Positions 26,545 through 39,763 of a DNA stretch of 64,000 nucleotides are shown one piece after another. Origin of the DNA: Trichoplax sp. H2 (Eukaryota; Placozoa; Uniplacotomia; Trichoplacea). Made by a program: the position numbers and the translations under genes. The notes below the pieces were generated by a model. It was not told the DNA's origin, did no database searches, and was given only the letters and a program-made list of their open reading frames with translations. The stretch is taken from positions 310,001 to 374,000 of the forward strand of contig NOWV01000057.1 of assembly GCA_003344405.1 (NCBI GenBank), given 5' to 3'. Every line of letters starts with the position of its first letter. Position 1 is the first letter of the stretch.

Positions 26545-27175
26545 TGTCACAAAACAGCTTCGCAACAAGATAACGTAATGTACGATCAGTAAGCCAATTC
26601 CTTGAGTCACGTATCAAAGAACGATATCTGCACTATCAGAAACACTTTTGCTATACTAGCAGACTACACAAAGACTTAAAACGCCTCGTATTTTACATTA
26701 AACACTAAGTTTAAGAATCCACGTTATTACACGATATACTACATTTATATACCATTCCTCAATAGTTTATGAGCCATAGTTAGTACGATTAACTTTGGAA
26801 TCATTCACTGAATTAGATATTAATTTTAGCTACTGCTCCCTTAATCCAGACAACAGTACTTACGAACATAGACATCTGATGACTAATACAGAATAGTCAG
26901 ATTACGATTTGTCCTATCACGGGACATTTCCACAATAATTTACAATCTACCATAAGTAAGTTACAATCACAATGATTCGAACTGTAAGTAGATGATTTGC
27001 ATTCCCTATTATAACTATTAATTTCAGTATGTGTATATGTATCACTGTCATAAAAAGTCAGTGCTATATTAAAACACAGTATATCCAAATTAGGAGTTAA
27101 ATAAATAAGGATAGGCTAACAGAATTATCTTAATATAGATATTCCTACTCTAATACAGTATATAACACTGTCAAA
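26545..27175 (+). mobile_element. Interspersed ~630-bp non-autonomous element, copy 1
   Basis: Starts tgtcacaaaacagc and ends ...ataacactgtcaaa. GATGT flanks both sides (26540-26544 and 27176-27180), a 5-bp target-site duplication. Copies 2 (39135) and 3 (48755) lie in the same orientation and are nearly identical by eye. There are no matching terminal inverted repeats. An imperfect palindrome (acagtatataacactgt) sits at the 3' end. A 63-codon frame on its minus strand is shared with copy 2 but broken in copy 3, so I do not call it a gene. I cannot assign the superfamily. Confidence 0.8.
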
Positions 27176-27180
27176 GATGT

Positions 27181-29145
27181 GTACTAATTGTATGAATTTT
27201 GTTACGATCCATAGCTAAACGAAAAGTCATCACAAAAGATATGGATAATCTTGACGTACCTACTGAAAGCGTAATTGTATTAGAACATAAACTACTACCA
27301 GAAAGTACGCAAAAAATAAAATACCAATTATACCAACAACTTGGGCAGTATCGATCGATTTTTAGGATTTTTAGGTGATAAATTAAGAATTATCCCCGAT
27401 AATAGCATGTTACATTGAGTGAAGCGTAAAATTCTTTATATTGTCTTCCGAAATACTGAAATTTGACAGAACTATAACTTCAGCAGTACTTTTCGCTCGG
27501 GTATTTCAAAAAAATTTGAAAAAGTAAGGTAATTCATTATGCTACCTACCGGAAATTGTTTATGACTTCACGAAGTAAGATAAGCTCAGATTTAAATATC
27601 TGATACCGATTGTGGTGTTAAAAAATCATAATCTATGCAGATATTACACATTACGCCTTTTAAATTTTTGTAGGTATGCAATTATTATAGTTAAACTAAA
27701 AATGTTATATTATCAACGGAATCAATTTTTTAACCTAATTGGGAAGTATTATCTAATCAGTTTAGCAAAACTTAGACAAGACAATAGCTAGGTTGCTTAT
27801 AAATTGGCTTTTGTAGGATACCATAAATGTTGAAAGAGAATATCTTGGCAGCTAGTCTCTAAAAGGGAAATTTACTATTATCAGAATATATATCGTACAA
27901 TGAAAAGTTCTGGGCTGGATAAGAGTGCTCAGTCAGTTTCAGAAGCAGGAGTTTATGAGTTGCATATTATAAAGATTATTGTTTTTATGTTGCTAATTAA
28001 TCTTAATCTACAGTTTATCTGAGGTACTGTAATTTAAATTTGTGTTTGTTATGAAAGTCCATAACGAAATCTTAGCAAATTTACAGTTCGGATCAAGTGT
28101 CATTAATATGACATGAAATCATCTAGGGGTTATAATAAATGAAGGGATAAATATCTTGTCTAATACATCTTAAATGCCTTTATCATCCATTTAGATCTTG
28201 CAAATAGCAGAAATATCTTATCTAACGCATCTTTTCCCTTTATTATGAATTTAGTCGTTACCAATAGCTGAAATGATATAATTCATTACATTTTTTTAAC
28301 GTTCGTAAGGGAGATTAAGAGAGTGATAACGACTTTACCGCAAACAAATATTTAGTGAATGAATAAAATTTCGTTCTCATTCTACTTTTGTGACATAATA
28401 AACGTGTATAGAATTGAAACGCTATTTCCACTTCCTTCATTTGTACGAAAAAACCTTCAGTATCATACGTAAAATAGTTGTATTTACCATGTTTGTCAGC
28501 GATATTTTCTATAATTCAAGTATCAAATCAGTAGACGAAATTACAAACTATAACTATTATCATAATTTTCGGTAATATAACTATAAGTACCCTTTAATTA
28601 AATCAGGCAATGAGGAAGATATCCTTTTTTTTAGATTTCTTGATGAAAGAGTATGAAAGAGCTTGATTACTGTTTCAAGGGGTTTAAATATTTTCTGTAA
28701 CCTAATTAAAGAATTTTACGGAAGTGATCTGCCTGATATTTGCCATGGCTATCTTAATTAACTTTGTTAATATAAGAAGACCGAAAAAATATACAGTATG
28801 TACGTATGTCACTGCTACGAAAGAAACCAATAAGCATTCGCTCATTTGATGGAATATTTTTTACATAATTATTACTGTCGAATTTTGATGTAACACCAGA
28901 TATTCAAAAGATAATTATAAAGACATTTGTTTCAATTAAAGTTGTAACAATGCTTTTACTGTTGACATCAATGCGCTCATAAGAGGATGCGATATATGAT
29001 GTTTCATGAGAGAATTACGCATTACACAATGCTTTCAATGTGTCTATCGATTTGACTTCAAATAAAAATTAAATGATAACAATATTTTCTATTTAAGTAA
29101 GCTATTGAAGACATTAAAACATTTTTGGACTAGATTAGACTAAGC
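27181..29145. other. Non-genic sequence upstream of receptor 3
   Basis: Holds the promoter side of the only plus-strand receptor. No gene, RNA or repeat boundary recognised. Confidence 0.45.
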
Positions 29146-30186
29146 ATGAATAATTCGTGTAAGAATTCTTGCTCTACAACATATTACCTTTCTTTAATCA
29201 TCTATCGATATCTTTGCTTGGGCGGTATTCCTCTGTCGTTGTTCGGATTAATAGCAAATGCACTGATACTATTTATATTATTCAGTGAAAGCTACTTTTA
29301 CAAAATCACGTACTACCTAATTCGTGTATCTGTTATATCAGACATATTAACTACGTTGGCAACATTAGTTATCTATATTACTGCATACAATTATAAAATA
29401 GATGAATATGCTGGTACATTTATTTGTCGAATAGGATTTTTCGTTGGCTTTACTTCATATGGTATATCGATGATGAATTTGGGTCTTATTGCAATTGATC
29501 GCTATTATATAATTGTGAGATCGATATCTCCACTTTACCGTCAATATCAGCGACGACTACTGATTTTTGGACAAGTAGCGGTTTGTCTAATGGTAATTTC
29601 TACCACAGTGCCCGTACTAAAATATCTTGAAGTTAACAGTAAATTAGCGTTGCTGTGCGATGTACCAGTGATTTCTATTTCTGAAGCCATCTATTTTTCA
29701 TTTTTAGTTGTTATTATCTATTTTATTCCTGTGATATTCATTTTTATTACTTATTGGAAGATTATTAATAATCGCATCAATTATCAGCGACCAGGACATA
29801 TGTCGCTGGAACAACGAAAAAGCAATGAATTAAAGAATAGAAAATTTGTCAAGATGTTAATTAGCATAACGTTATCTTATATCCTAACGACTTGGCCGTT
29901 TTTTGTAACAATCATAGGATTAATGATAACGCAAAGATCTCTTCGGCAACTAGCCTATAGTCATCTCGATTATTTCATACTGTCTACCGTATCTATTACA
30001 GCTACGACTGGTATTACTGTAATCAATCCACTTATATACATTCGATTTGATTCAAATATACGTAAAAAGACTATGGCTAAATTTAAGAAATTACAAATCT
30101 TCGCTACTGATACTGAGAATCTTTCAAACTTAAGAAGTACTGGAACGAATAATAGTATAAAATATAACAATTTTTTGAAATCTTAG
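29146..30186 (+). CDS. Class A GPCR, single exon (receptor 3)
   Basis: 346 residues; the only receptor of the cluster on the plus strand. Key positions: N38 (1.50), D66 (2.50), C94 and C171 (disulfide pair), D118-R119-Y120, YQRPG 213-217, TWP 249-251, NPLIY 294-298, helix 8 with RFDSNIRKK. The N-terminus has extra cysteines (C5, C9, C24) not seen in the neighbours. The Pro usually found after DRY in ICL2 is replaced (IVRSIS). The C-tail of about 45 residues is rich in Ser, Thr and Asn, giving possible arrestin or kinase sites. ECL3 reads ITQRSLRQL, the same form as in receptors 4 and 10. T288 occupies the opsin lysine site. The start is the first ATG of the frame, and MNNS matches receptor 1. 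Confidence 0.93.
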   Translation: MNNSCKNSCSTTYYLSLIIYRYLCLGGIPLSLFGLIANALILFILFSESYFYKITYYLIRVSVISDILTTLATLVIYITAYNYKIDEYAGTFICRIGFFVGFTSYGISMMNLGLIAIDRYYIIVRSISPLYRQYQRRLLIFGQVAVCLMVISTTVPVLKYLEVNSKLALLCDVPVISISEAIYFSFLVVIIYFIPVIFIFITYWKIINNRINYQRPGHMSLEQRKSNELKNRKFVKMLISITLSYILTTWPFFVTIIGLMITQRSLRQLAYSHLDYFILSTVSITATTGITVINPLIYIRFDSNIRKKTMAKFKKLQIFATDTENLSNLRSTGTNNSIKYNNFLKS

Positions 30187-32624
30187 CCAGAGAAATGGTT
30201 TTACTGTGATTGTCTTGCTACGAAATGACCTTTTTAGAGGATTGGATACATAATTGCTAGTGAGAAATTTTATTTGAAAATTGTAAATATCGACAACCTC
30301 TTTACACATGTTTGCTGATTACTTTATTAAATATAATTTATATCAGAACAAGGTATGTTTTTCAAGTATATGGCACACAATAGTCAATTATTTTTTCTAT
30401 GTCATATGACGATATTACAGGATACTGCTTTATATAATTAAGATCTTATGATTAATTACAAGAACAGATGAACTATACCATGAACCTTCAGGATGATGAA
30501 AGATATGTGGATGATATCGAAATAAGCTGAAAATGCGTTTGCACTTGCAGGTATAAGTTCCAATTTACTACAATACAACTCATGCATCGTTATTATAATT
30601 TGCAGGAATGATTTTTTTATAAGTTTCTAAATGTAAAATTAAATCAAATCCATTTTTATTGAGCAACTCCTTGAATATGTCACAATCACAGTATAATTCT
30701 ACCGTCCTTGCTATCAAAGTTTACTTTTACTACTATCAGTTAGCTTTTCGAAGATTTACTTATTAAAATGATACCCTAGATATCACTGAGGCACGAAATT
30801 AATAATGAAGCCCGCTGCCGTACAATTTTAACAAATCTCGTTATAGGTTTTGTACCTCAGTACACTACTAAATATAATCAGAAGATGAATCTTTCATTTT
30901 AAGTGTAAATGTTAGTTCTTGTCCATTGCATCGGGTTAAATATTAATATATTCGCCATATTAGATTTTTATGATTTTAGATAAACTTATGAAAATGTTAT
31001 GGAAAATGTTAGTTTTCTAGTTGAATGCATTATAGCTAGCGCCATTTCAAAACTAGTAATTGTAAAATCGTTTTTACTTTCCCTACTTCTCTCTTGAACA
31101 AAACTGAATCTACATAAATAGTGTTGGGTTAACCTTTACGATGTTGGAGAAGTTATCGTTGGAGTGTTCTGATTATACCAGAAATTTAAGCCTATGCAAT
31201 AGTGAGCAAACTAGGCTTATCAAAATGCTACTAATAATTCATGCCTTAAATGATTTCCCTTTGAATATGAACAAAGCAATAATGACGGCGTTACTATGGC
31301 AAATTTTATTGTCTGAGTATTGGCACTCTATTACAATAATGTAAATTTTTTGCGTCAAAGGTTTCATTTAATACCTACTACAATAATAAACAGTATATTG
31401 TCTTGAAATATGATTCAAGGAATATTTTTCTGTCCTAGAATTATTTCATTGTCGTATTACTATAGTTCGCTCAGAGTAGGGATGACTTAAAGGTAACAGA
31501 AGATGATCGAAGTTTCTATAGTAAATTTTAGGAAGATGTAATCGCATAGTTTAAACAAATTAGATGCTGTTCTAGTAAAAGGTGATGGAATAATTAACTG
31601 AGATGTTTGCTAACCTTATTTCGTAAAGTCTAGTTACCATATTGTATTTCAGTTGCTATTATATTTTATACCGTAATTACTGATATCCATTAAAAAAGGC
31701 TATTGATCCGTTTAAAATAGCGATGCTGTGATTTCAATTACAAATAAGTACTGTAACGGTAATTGTTTACAGGTTCAGAATTACTCTATTATAGTTTATT
31801 ACTCTAGAAGAGATTCTTGGTGTCTTTTCAATTTGGGCTGATTTATCAAGTTAGATTGTCTTTAATAATAAAATCACAATAACCAAAAAAATTAACTATC
31901 ATTAATTTATTCGTTATTAATTTGTAGTTTCCATAAGTCAAATAAATTTCTACCTTAATCAGTATCAGATTATTAATGAAATTTAACTAATTTTCAACCA
32001 TTTCATTTCATAAACATTAACGAAAATTGCAGCTCTACATTAAGCCATTGCGATCAGGATAATTTAGTTAGAATAAATTTTTACAACAATTCAAACGTGA
32101 TATTTATTGTTTTCAAAATAATTTGCATTTGCGCTTACAGTAAAGCAATCGTAGAACCTATACTGCAGCACAATAACTAACAAATATATGGGCTAGTTAA
32201 CTAACATGTAGGATGCCGTAATTTAGTAGCATGAATCTAATGGTTTGAATCAAAATAGATTATTTCCTTCCGTTAAATATATTACGAATAGTGTTAAGTA
32301 TCTATTTTTTAAGCCTGTAATTAATCTAAGCGTTTTTTTTTACTTAATATAATACATCCCTATATAGTATCTAAATTAATATGCTAGTATATTATATAAA
32401 TCTGACTTGGGCGAACGTCGTCAGAACCCTACTCGTAGTTGTAATTAATACATTTGAAGTCTAAATTTCAGAAATAACTTCTAAAAAGAGTAGATTTTAT
32501 CGTGGGAGACCATTGTGAATTAAAATAATAAATATAGTAGTAATTGGTATAAAATAAATAATAGATGTAGATTCATATGGTATCTTAAGTATGGTAGATT
32601 TATATATCTTGAAAATGATGCAGT
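30187..32624. other. Non-genic sequence between convergent receptors 3 and 4
   Basis: 3' flanks of two receptors that face each other. A 67-codon plus-strand frame at 31141-31344 resembles no family I know and shows no coding context, so I leave it uncalled. Confidence 0.5.
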
Positions 32625-33653
32625 TCATACAGTAATATCGGGTAGGATGATGTCATTTGTGGTTCTACTTGAAATCATTCTAGTAACTTTAGAATTTAAG
32701 CAGAGCATGCGCCATCTAACCAATATGGTAGTAAATCTATTTCTAATGTTATGATCATATTTAAAGTAGATCAATGGATTAATAACACTAATAGCAATTG
32801 TGGCCATAAACGATATCAACACAAATGTGTAGTAGATAAAATTTATCCCGCGAATTTGTCGCAATGATTTTTGTGTGGTTGCTATACCGAAGCCAGTTGA
32901 TAAATAAGGCCATGTTGTAATCGTGTAGGTAGAAGTTATTATAATTAACATCTTCATCAGTTTTTTCCTTTTGAAACGGTTCCTTTCAATTTGAAAATTA
33001 CTGATTTGTCCGGGTTGGACATAAGATCGTTGATGTTGCATTATTCTGAAATAGACCGCTACTAACATAACTGTCGGTAGGCAATAGAGAATGATAGAAC
33101 TGGCATAAATATAAGCAGATATGTAAGTTGTTATTTGAGGTAAATCGCAAAATGAGGTTTCATCAGGATAAACATCAACTATTACGATTAACGGCGATGA
33201 CATCGCAAGGACTACAATCCAGGCGATAAGTTGACCTATTCTCATCAATTTCTTCTTGTACGATCGATAAAATGATGATAATGGCTTGACTATAGCAAAA
33301 TAGCGATCTATACTGATCATACATAAATTCATCATAGATACGCCGTATGTTGACACTATAATGAACGCAAGTAGTCGGCAAAATGTAGCTCCAATGTCAT
33401 AATTCATTTTGGATCTAGTCATTAGAATATAGCCAATAATTGAAGAAATGTTGCAAATAAAATCGCATAAAACTGTCATCCTTATTAAACAGTATGTAGC
33501 CTTAGCAAAATATTTATCACTCGTCAATATGTAAAGTATCATTAAGTTGGCTAATAAACCAATAGAACAGAAAGGTACAACTGACAGATAGGCGTATGCA
33601 CCAATAGTTGTATAATCAATGCTTATATTATTTAGTTTAACTGATTGATTCAT
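32625..33653 (-). CDS. Class A GPCR, single exon (receptor 4)
   Basis: 342 residues from the ATG at 33653 (MNQSVKLNNIS). The frame is open 26 codons further to an ATG at 33731, but the shorter start gives the MxNxS-type N-terminus of the other receptors. Key positions: N36, D64, C92 with C169, D116-R117-Y118, YVQPG 211-215, TWP 247-249, NPLIY 292-296, and KYDHNIRN in helix 8. N-glycosylation sites at N2 and N9. ECL2 carries VYPDETSFCDLP, nearly the same as in pseudogene 2, and ECL3 TTQKSLRQIRGI. The C-tail is about 40 residues and Ser/Thr-rich. I286 occupies the opsin lysine site. The ligand is unknown. Confidence 0.93.
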   Translation of the reverse strand: MNQSVKLNNISIDYTTIGAYAYLSVVPFCSIGLLANLMILYILTSDKYFAKATYCLIRMTVLCDFICNISSIIGYILMTRSKMNYDIGATFCRLLAFIIVSTYGVSMMNLCMISIDRYFAIVKPLSSFYRSYKKKLMRIGQLIAWIVVLAMSSPLIVIVDVYPDETSFCDLPQITTYISAYIYASSIILYCLPTVMLVAVYFRIMQHQRSYVQPGQISNFQIERNRFKRKKLMKMLIIITSTYTITTWPYLSTGFGIATTQKSLRQIRGINFIYYTFVLISFMATIAISVINPLIYFKYDHNIRNRFTTILVRWRMLCLNSKVTRMISSRTTNDIILPDITV

Positions 33654-36600
33654 AACTAGAAATCTTACGGAAATAATTTTCCCTTCGTATACAGTAATCT
33701 TCCAAGAAAAGCTTAATCGTAAAAAAATCAAATTTTGATACTGAACGACTATAATCTGTTATCGACCACTAACCAGACCCTATCGCCGTATCTTCTTCCT
33801 TAGATGTTAATAACTGTTTTGCTCAAGTAAAAGTCATCTGTTTAATACTGAAAGGAAAATAATTTATTAGTGTTATGATATATAACATATATAATCCTAT
33901 AACAATACATTGACACTACGATATTTCCTTTCGGTTTTAACTAAAAGGAGTTACGTTTAAGAATAACATTTGACCACTCATTAATATAAATCAATACCCT
34001 ACTGATATTTCATCCGCAAAGTAGAATTTATAAAATCAATTTTATGAATTAATCTCATACGCATTATAATTGTTGACAAACTAAATTTTGTACTTAAATA
34101 AAACTTTCTATTTATGTGCTTTTCTTTCCCTTGCTGAGAATAAATAATAATTGTTACTTGGTAGATTGATACCAGTCATTGCATTTTTTATCTCATTCTT
34201 GTATTTCCAAAGCTTAGGATATCTACTGTTTTCTTCAGTTTCGAGGAAAGGTGTGGGATTGATATTTTCTTTCAAAATTCTTAGAAAAATAAATAAAATA
34301 TTTATAAGATGGCAGATTTAAGGAGATCCCTGGTAAAAACAGCATAAAGTATTAACTCTATAGTATCAAAAACTAGCAACACATTAAGGAAGATTTTTGT
34401 TATCAAGTCTAAGTTATTTATACAAATTATTGTTCTAAGATTTTTCCTAAAAGGATTTATATTATGCCCGGTATAATATCTGCGTGGCTAAGATGGATAT
34501 GCAGATAGTTAATGTAGATGTCATTATTATGCATTAGGTCTGTTTTGAATTATAATATGGCGTTATTTGTAAAGTACATATGCGCCAATATACACATCTA
34601 CTAGTTAGGTTAGGATTAGGATTAGCATGCAGTTTATGAGGTTGTGTTTAATAAACGCATTTATTTTACTTTGTGTTGTGGTAGAAGGATAAAAGGAAAA
34701 TGCTTAATTTTATGTTTTAATTTCTAGATGGAATTGACCATATATTTATAATGGACGGGATTCAAGAAACAATAGAACTTGGTAGTTGCTGAGGTGTAAT
34801 ATGATAAATGATTTATAGACGCTTATATAGTGATACTGAAGGAGTAATTTATCGCCAGTGCATTTGCTATTTTTGATGGTGAAGAATTAGAAGATATAAG
34901 TTAGATATAATGGTAATAGCCATACATTAAGTTTCTGAGCGCTCATTGCACTAATTTTGCTTAAAATTAGAATAGTACATCATATTTTGTCTTATTACGC
35001 TATATAAAGTTCCATATTACCCTAAACCTTAATCCTAATCCTAAAAATAACCTGCAAGAAAAAGCTCTGACATTGTATGATGCCGTTATTTGAATACTCA
35101 GTTACTAAGAAAATGATAATCCTAAGCTTAGGCTTTATGTTTGACCGTAATTTTAAATTATCCTTTATATGAAAAACTGGAAGGTAATTTAAAATGGAAT
35201 AGATATATTTCAAACTTTGACTGCTTCAAAATTGGAGAATAATTTTGTTGCGATTGAGACTTTGGCTCAAAATTAGATCATTTAAGAGAGGAAATGCTTT
35301 CGAGCTTTTTAGATTTTTGGTTGTAGACATAATTTATATTAGGAGTGCTTTCGGTACGCTATATTTGTAACAGATTGATGTAATAGTGTATATATATATA
35401 TAGTTTATTAGAACGACTATCGTTGGGATAGTTGATAAATGATAGTATAAATTTAATGCCTGCCTTATAAGAATTGTTTATGTGAATCTCGCCTAATTAT
35501 GAATAGATTTTCAGTTCAATTAGCGCCTGAAAGGCAGTTTTAGTTGATGTGAACTCATATTTAGAATAGCATTTAAATATATAGGATAGGAAATTAGAGA
35601 TCATTTAAAAATAGTTTTATATCGTTCTTTAAAAAATTCGATAGCAATACTTTCAAATAATTTTTAGGTAACTGATACTCATATATCAATCTGACAATGA
35701 TTGCTGAATAAGATCAATTTGACATTTGTTTATAAAATAGAGTCAATTTCTCCAGATTAGGTATTTATTTAGAAGGTTCAGTAACAATATAATAAATGCT
35801 AAAGCAATAATTAATGGGCTATATTGAAAGTAGATTTCACGAACAACGAACTTGTAACCTAAATTGATATGAAAAATTTTATAGATCATCGTACGTATCG
35901 TAATAAGTAATGCTGGCACTACATTGCAAGCCACGGTATGAATGTATCTGTGTTGGCAAGAAATCCGTTAAACAATTAGTATAAAAATCACAGGCGAACT
36001 TGAAGATCTGGCATTGAAAATTCAGTGTTTACTTGTATGCTTGCTAAATATGATCGTTTGAGGTATTTTCAAGTTGGTGCACTTAACACTCAATTTGGAC
36101 AGTTTATTAAAGTTATTAACTTATTTCGTATTGCAAACTGGCTACAAATTATTACTGAACCGGAAATGAATTAGCAGAAATCAATAGTTTTTAAGTAATA
36201 TTTCTTTAACATGTGCCAATACATATCATATCAAAGGCGATCTTAAGCAAGATTACTTTCTATTTCAGAGATTGTAAACTAAGTAAGAATTAAAATTTTC
36301 GCTACTCCTTATAAGATACACAGCTACAACAGGTAAATAATGTGATAGCAATGCAAGAGCCCATTATGAATGATGGTAAAGGCAACGCATGGAATATCAT
36401 GCTTATTATTTTAATTACAAACTTTTCTATAGTAATCACAGTCATTAAATCATTCTAATAGTAAGAAAGCGCCGTAACAGTACTCCAAATACTAACTTTA
36501 ATAAAATATTTAAACCCGAGATAATGTAAGGAAAAGTAGGATATTTTAAGGGGACCAATCGTAATAACTAGATTCTCGCTTCTCCTAGTAAAGAAAGTTG

Positions 36601-39134
36601 TATAGAACTCACAGTTATTACTCAAACTTAGAGTGGAAACTAGTTTTCAACAAAAGATCGTATAAAGACTATAGCTTATAAAGTGCAGTTTTAAATAATT
36701 GTAAAAGTAAATTCGAGTTTATTAACATTTCATGCAGCAACTATCTTTGTAACAGCAGTGCCAAAAGTATATTCTGTCGATTTCTTTCATGTAATGCTGT
36801 TTGCCACTGTATCTCATATATCAAACATATACAAAATATGAAAGCAGTAATACTGCAGCATTAGTTCCTAATGTTAAGATATTCAATATTCAGTTTTTAT
36901 ATACGTTCTGAGAACATAGATTTTAATTACGAAAACTGTATCTGCTTCACTCTGGGATATTAATCTAAGACATACGCGGTAGTAAAGTAGCGTGAAGGAA
37001 AACTTGCATTTATTGGAATATAAATTTTATAGTCATCGATTAATTGACCACGCTAAGTTTGATTTATTCCTGATAGTGAAATCATAGAAAAGATTGCGGA
37101 TCTGGCCATTGATGGATCGTAATGATATCTATATCAGAGATCTACTGCAGCTGTAATAATTTATGCGACAATGATATTTGGTTAATTCCTAAATTTAAAC
37201 TTGCTTGATTTTATAAAAGTAAGTTATACAGTATTTGAATTAGTCTTATCGCTATGACCATATCTTATGTAAAATTACTTATTTTGGACTAAACATTTGC
37301 GAGTAATGGACATTAGATCTTAATCGTTTTGTGCGAAAAAATAAAGCACATTGCTTTAAAATTCACCTATAAAAATTTTGTATTCAGTAATACATATTAA
37401 GCGCTTTATGCCAAAAAGCCCGGCCACGGCAGGTGTACTATCTAGTTCTTATACAAGATAAATCTTGTAATGGAAATGTTGATCGCCTTGATTATGTTAT
37501 AAGTTGACGATATGGTAAAATATATTAGTTAAGATTAAATATTCTAATGTGTTAAATTTGGTCTACGAGTTGATCAAACTAGAGTAGTGAATTTAATCGC
37601 TATGGATGGGGGTAGCGCATATACCTAAACTATTTTCAGCTCTTATCGCAGACTAGTCTAACATTTTACACTTGCTTTAACTTGCTTTTGCAGATTACTA
37701 TCTTAATCTGTCATAAGATCGAGTCAGAATAAAGCACTGCACTTATAAAGTCTGAGAACTCCATTACCGTTCAGAAAAGCTCATAATCAGTAGTTATATG
37801 TTATATAATAGCTAGCCAAAGTTCGAATTAGGAGTACTTATGGTACTATTGTTTAAGAATGAATATTTGCTAAAGAGAAGGAAATCAAAATTCATTTAGT
37901 CCTTTCATCACATCACTAAACACTTCCGTAGACTAATAAAATCTATCGATACGATTAATATTATATTTAAAGCACTGGTATAGCCGGTTAAATTTCAAAA
38001 TTCTATTATTTTGCTCTTTGTTCGGACTTTAACTGACTATTACACACATAGATAGACCTACAAATAAACAGTTTTCTTAAAATAAAAATATCAGATACAA
38101 CATAGTGATGTAATTAGATATAAAGACAAACTTATTTAAGAAGAAGAATTTTATGTAAATTACGGACATTATCACAAATCCTTATTAGCTAGTAGCCGTA
38201 TCATACTACAAATAACGTTCATAACTTTTATCCCGGTGCTCGCGCCGGCGACGAGTAATAGTAACGCTATTAGCTTATGTAAGTTGTTGATAATCAAGAT
38301 TGTATAACTAATTCATTTTAGCGCAAGGGCTAGCGATTAGTAAGATACTAATTTATAAGAGAGTTCAAAGGTTAGATCGTGTTCTCATCATGATAAATCT
38401 TGCAGCATATGCGTTCTCTAACGAATTTCAATTTCCACCATAAAGTTATACTAATCAAGATTTAAGAACAGACAACAACCAATAATGTTTATTGCTGCTC
38501 GCTAATACAGATAGCAATCATAAAGTAGAGTTAATTTTAACAAATAAAGAGAGATTTAGATTCGATTCTAGTGAAAGACTGGTCACTATGTTTAACTGCC
38601 TGTGGAAGCAGTTCATATCTTACAATAGTGGGAATAACATTTTTCATTTTTTAAATGAAGCTAATGCAATATTGAAATACTTTGTAGATATATTGATTTT
38701 AATACTTGATGGATAATAAATTGTGACGTTTCCTGTTTAAGAATTTTATTGCAAGGCAAAGTATTTAGAAAGAATGATTTAAATCCAGTAGGTTGTATGC
38801 AAAGCCTACTGAAGTGATGCTTTCCTTGCAAAGAAATTGAATTTGCTTATTAAAGCAATGTTTATCCGCCACTTTAGTGCGTATGTTGGCGCCTGCGTAA
38901 GTGCTTGTATTAGCAGTAAATAACATCATCTAATTTTAAAATTTAAGGAAAATATTAAGCTTTAGTTTCGAAGTCGATAGAGTCAGAGTAATAGGTAACT
39001 AGCATTTTTAGAGGGCCGTCTATTAACAAAGAATGATAATTGGCCGTTGCTTAAGTAAAACTATTAAAATTCGCAGCTAATAGATCCTTTAATCCTATTT
39101 ACCTAAGGTATCATTTCAATTTCGTATAGGAGAT
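33654..39134. other. Largest gene-poor stretch, 5.5 kb
   Basis: Contains telomere-like inverted words at 34612 and 35027 and a possible UGT C-terminal relic at 35743-35940. A 74-codon plus-strand frame at 38492-38716 has no recognisable similarity. The rest is AT-rich sequence in which I see nothing. Confidence 0.45.
35743..35940 (-). pseudogene. Possible relic of a UGT C-terminal exon
   Basis: The minus strand encodes GYKFVVREIYFQY followed by a strongly hydrophobic helix and basic residues. This resembles the last exon of UDP-glucuronosyltransferases, where a WYQY-type motif precedes the membrane helix, and the tail of the UGT locus at 7822 (GYKLSIVEFYMLD). No other UGT exon is visible nearby. 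The similarity is short and could be chance. Confidence 0.28.
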
Positions 39135-39763
39135 TGTCGCAAAACAGCTTTGCAACAAGATAACGTGATGTACAATCAATAAGTCAATTCCTTGAACCAT
39201 GTATCAAGGAACGATATCTGCACTATCAGAAACACTTTTGCTTTACCAGCTGACTACACAAAGACTTAAACGCCTCGTATTCTACTTTAAATACTAAGTT
39301 TAAGAATCGACTTTATTATACGATATACTGCACTTATATACTATTCCTCAATAGTTCATGAGTCATAGTTAGTACGATTAACTTTGGAATCATTCACTGA
39401 ATTAGATATTAATTTTAGCTACTGCTCCCTTAATCCAGACAACAGTATTTACGAACATAGGCGTGTAAAGACTAATACAGAATGGTCAGATTGCGATATG
39501 TCCTATCACGGAACATTTCCATGATAATTTACAATCTACCATAAGTAAATTACAATCACAATGATTCGAACTGTAAGTAGATAATTTGCATTCCCTATTA
39601 TAACTATTAATTTCAGTATGTTTATATGTGTCACTGTCATAAAAAGGCAGTGCTGTATTAAAACACAATATATCCAAATTAGGAGTTAACTAAATAAGGA
39701 TAGGCTAACAGAATTATCCTAACTAGATATTTCTACTCTAATACAGTATTTAATACTGTCACT
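39135..39763 (+). mobile_element. Interspersed ~630-bp element, copy 2
   Basis: Starts tgtcgcaaaacagc and ends taatactgtca. Colinear with copies 1 and 3 over its full length with scattered substitutions. The flanks (ggagat on the left, ggatc on the right) are only loosely similar, so no clean target-site duplication survives. The terminal palindrome reads acagtatttaatactgt. Confidence 0.78.

Noticed and set aside
26897-27088. 63-codon frame shared by element copies 1 and 2
   Set aside because: Copy 3 has a one-base deletion that breaks it, and the shared frame follows from DNA identity; there is no sign of selection on the protein.
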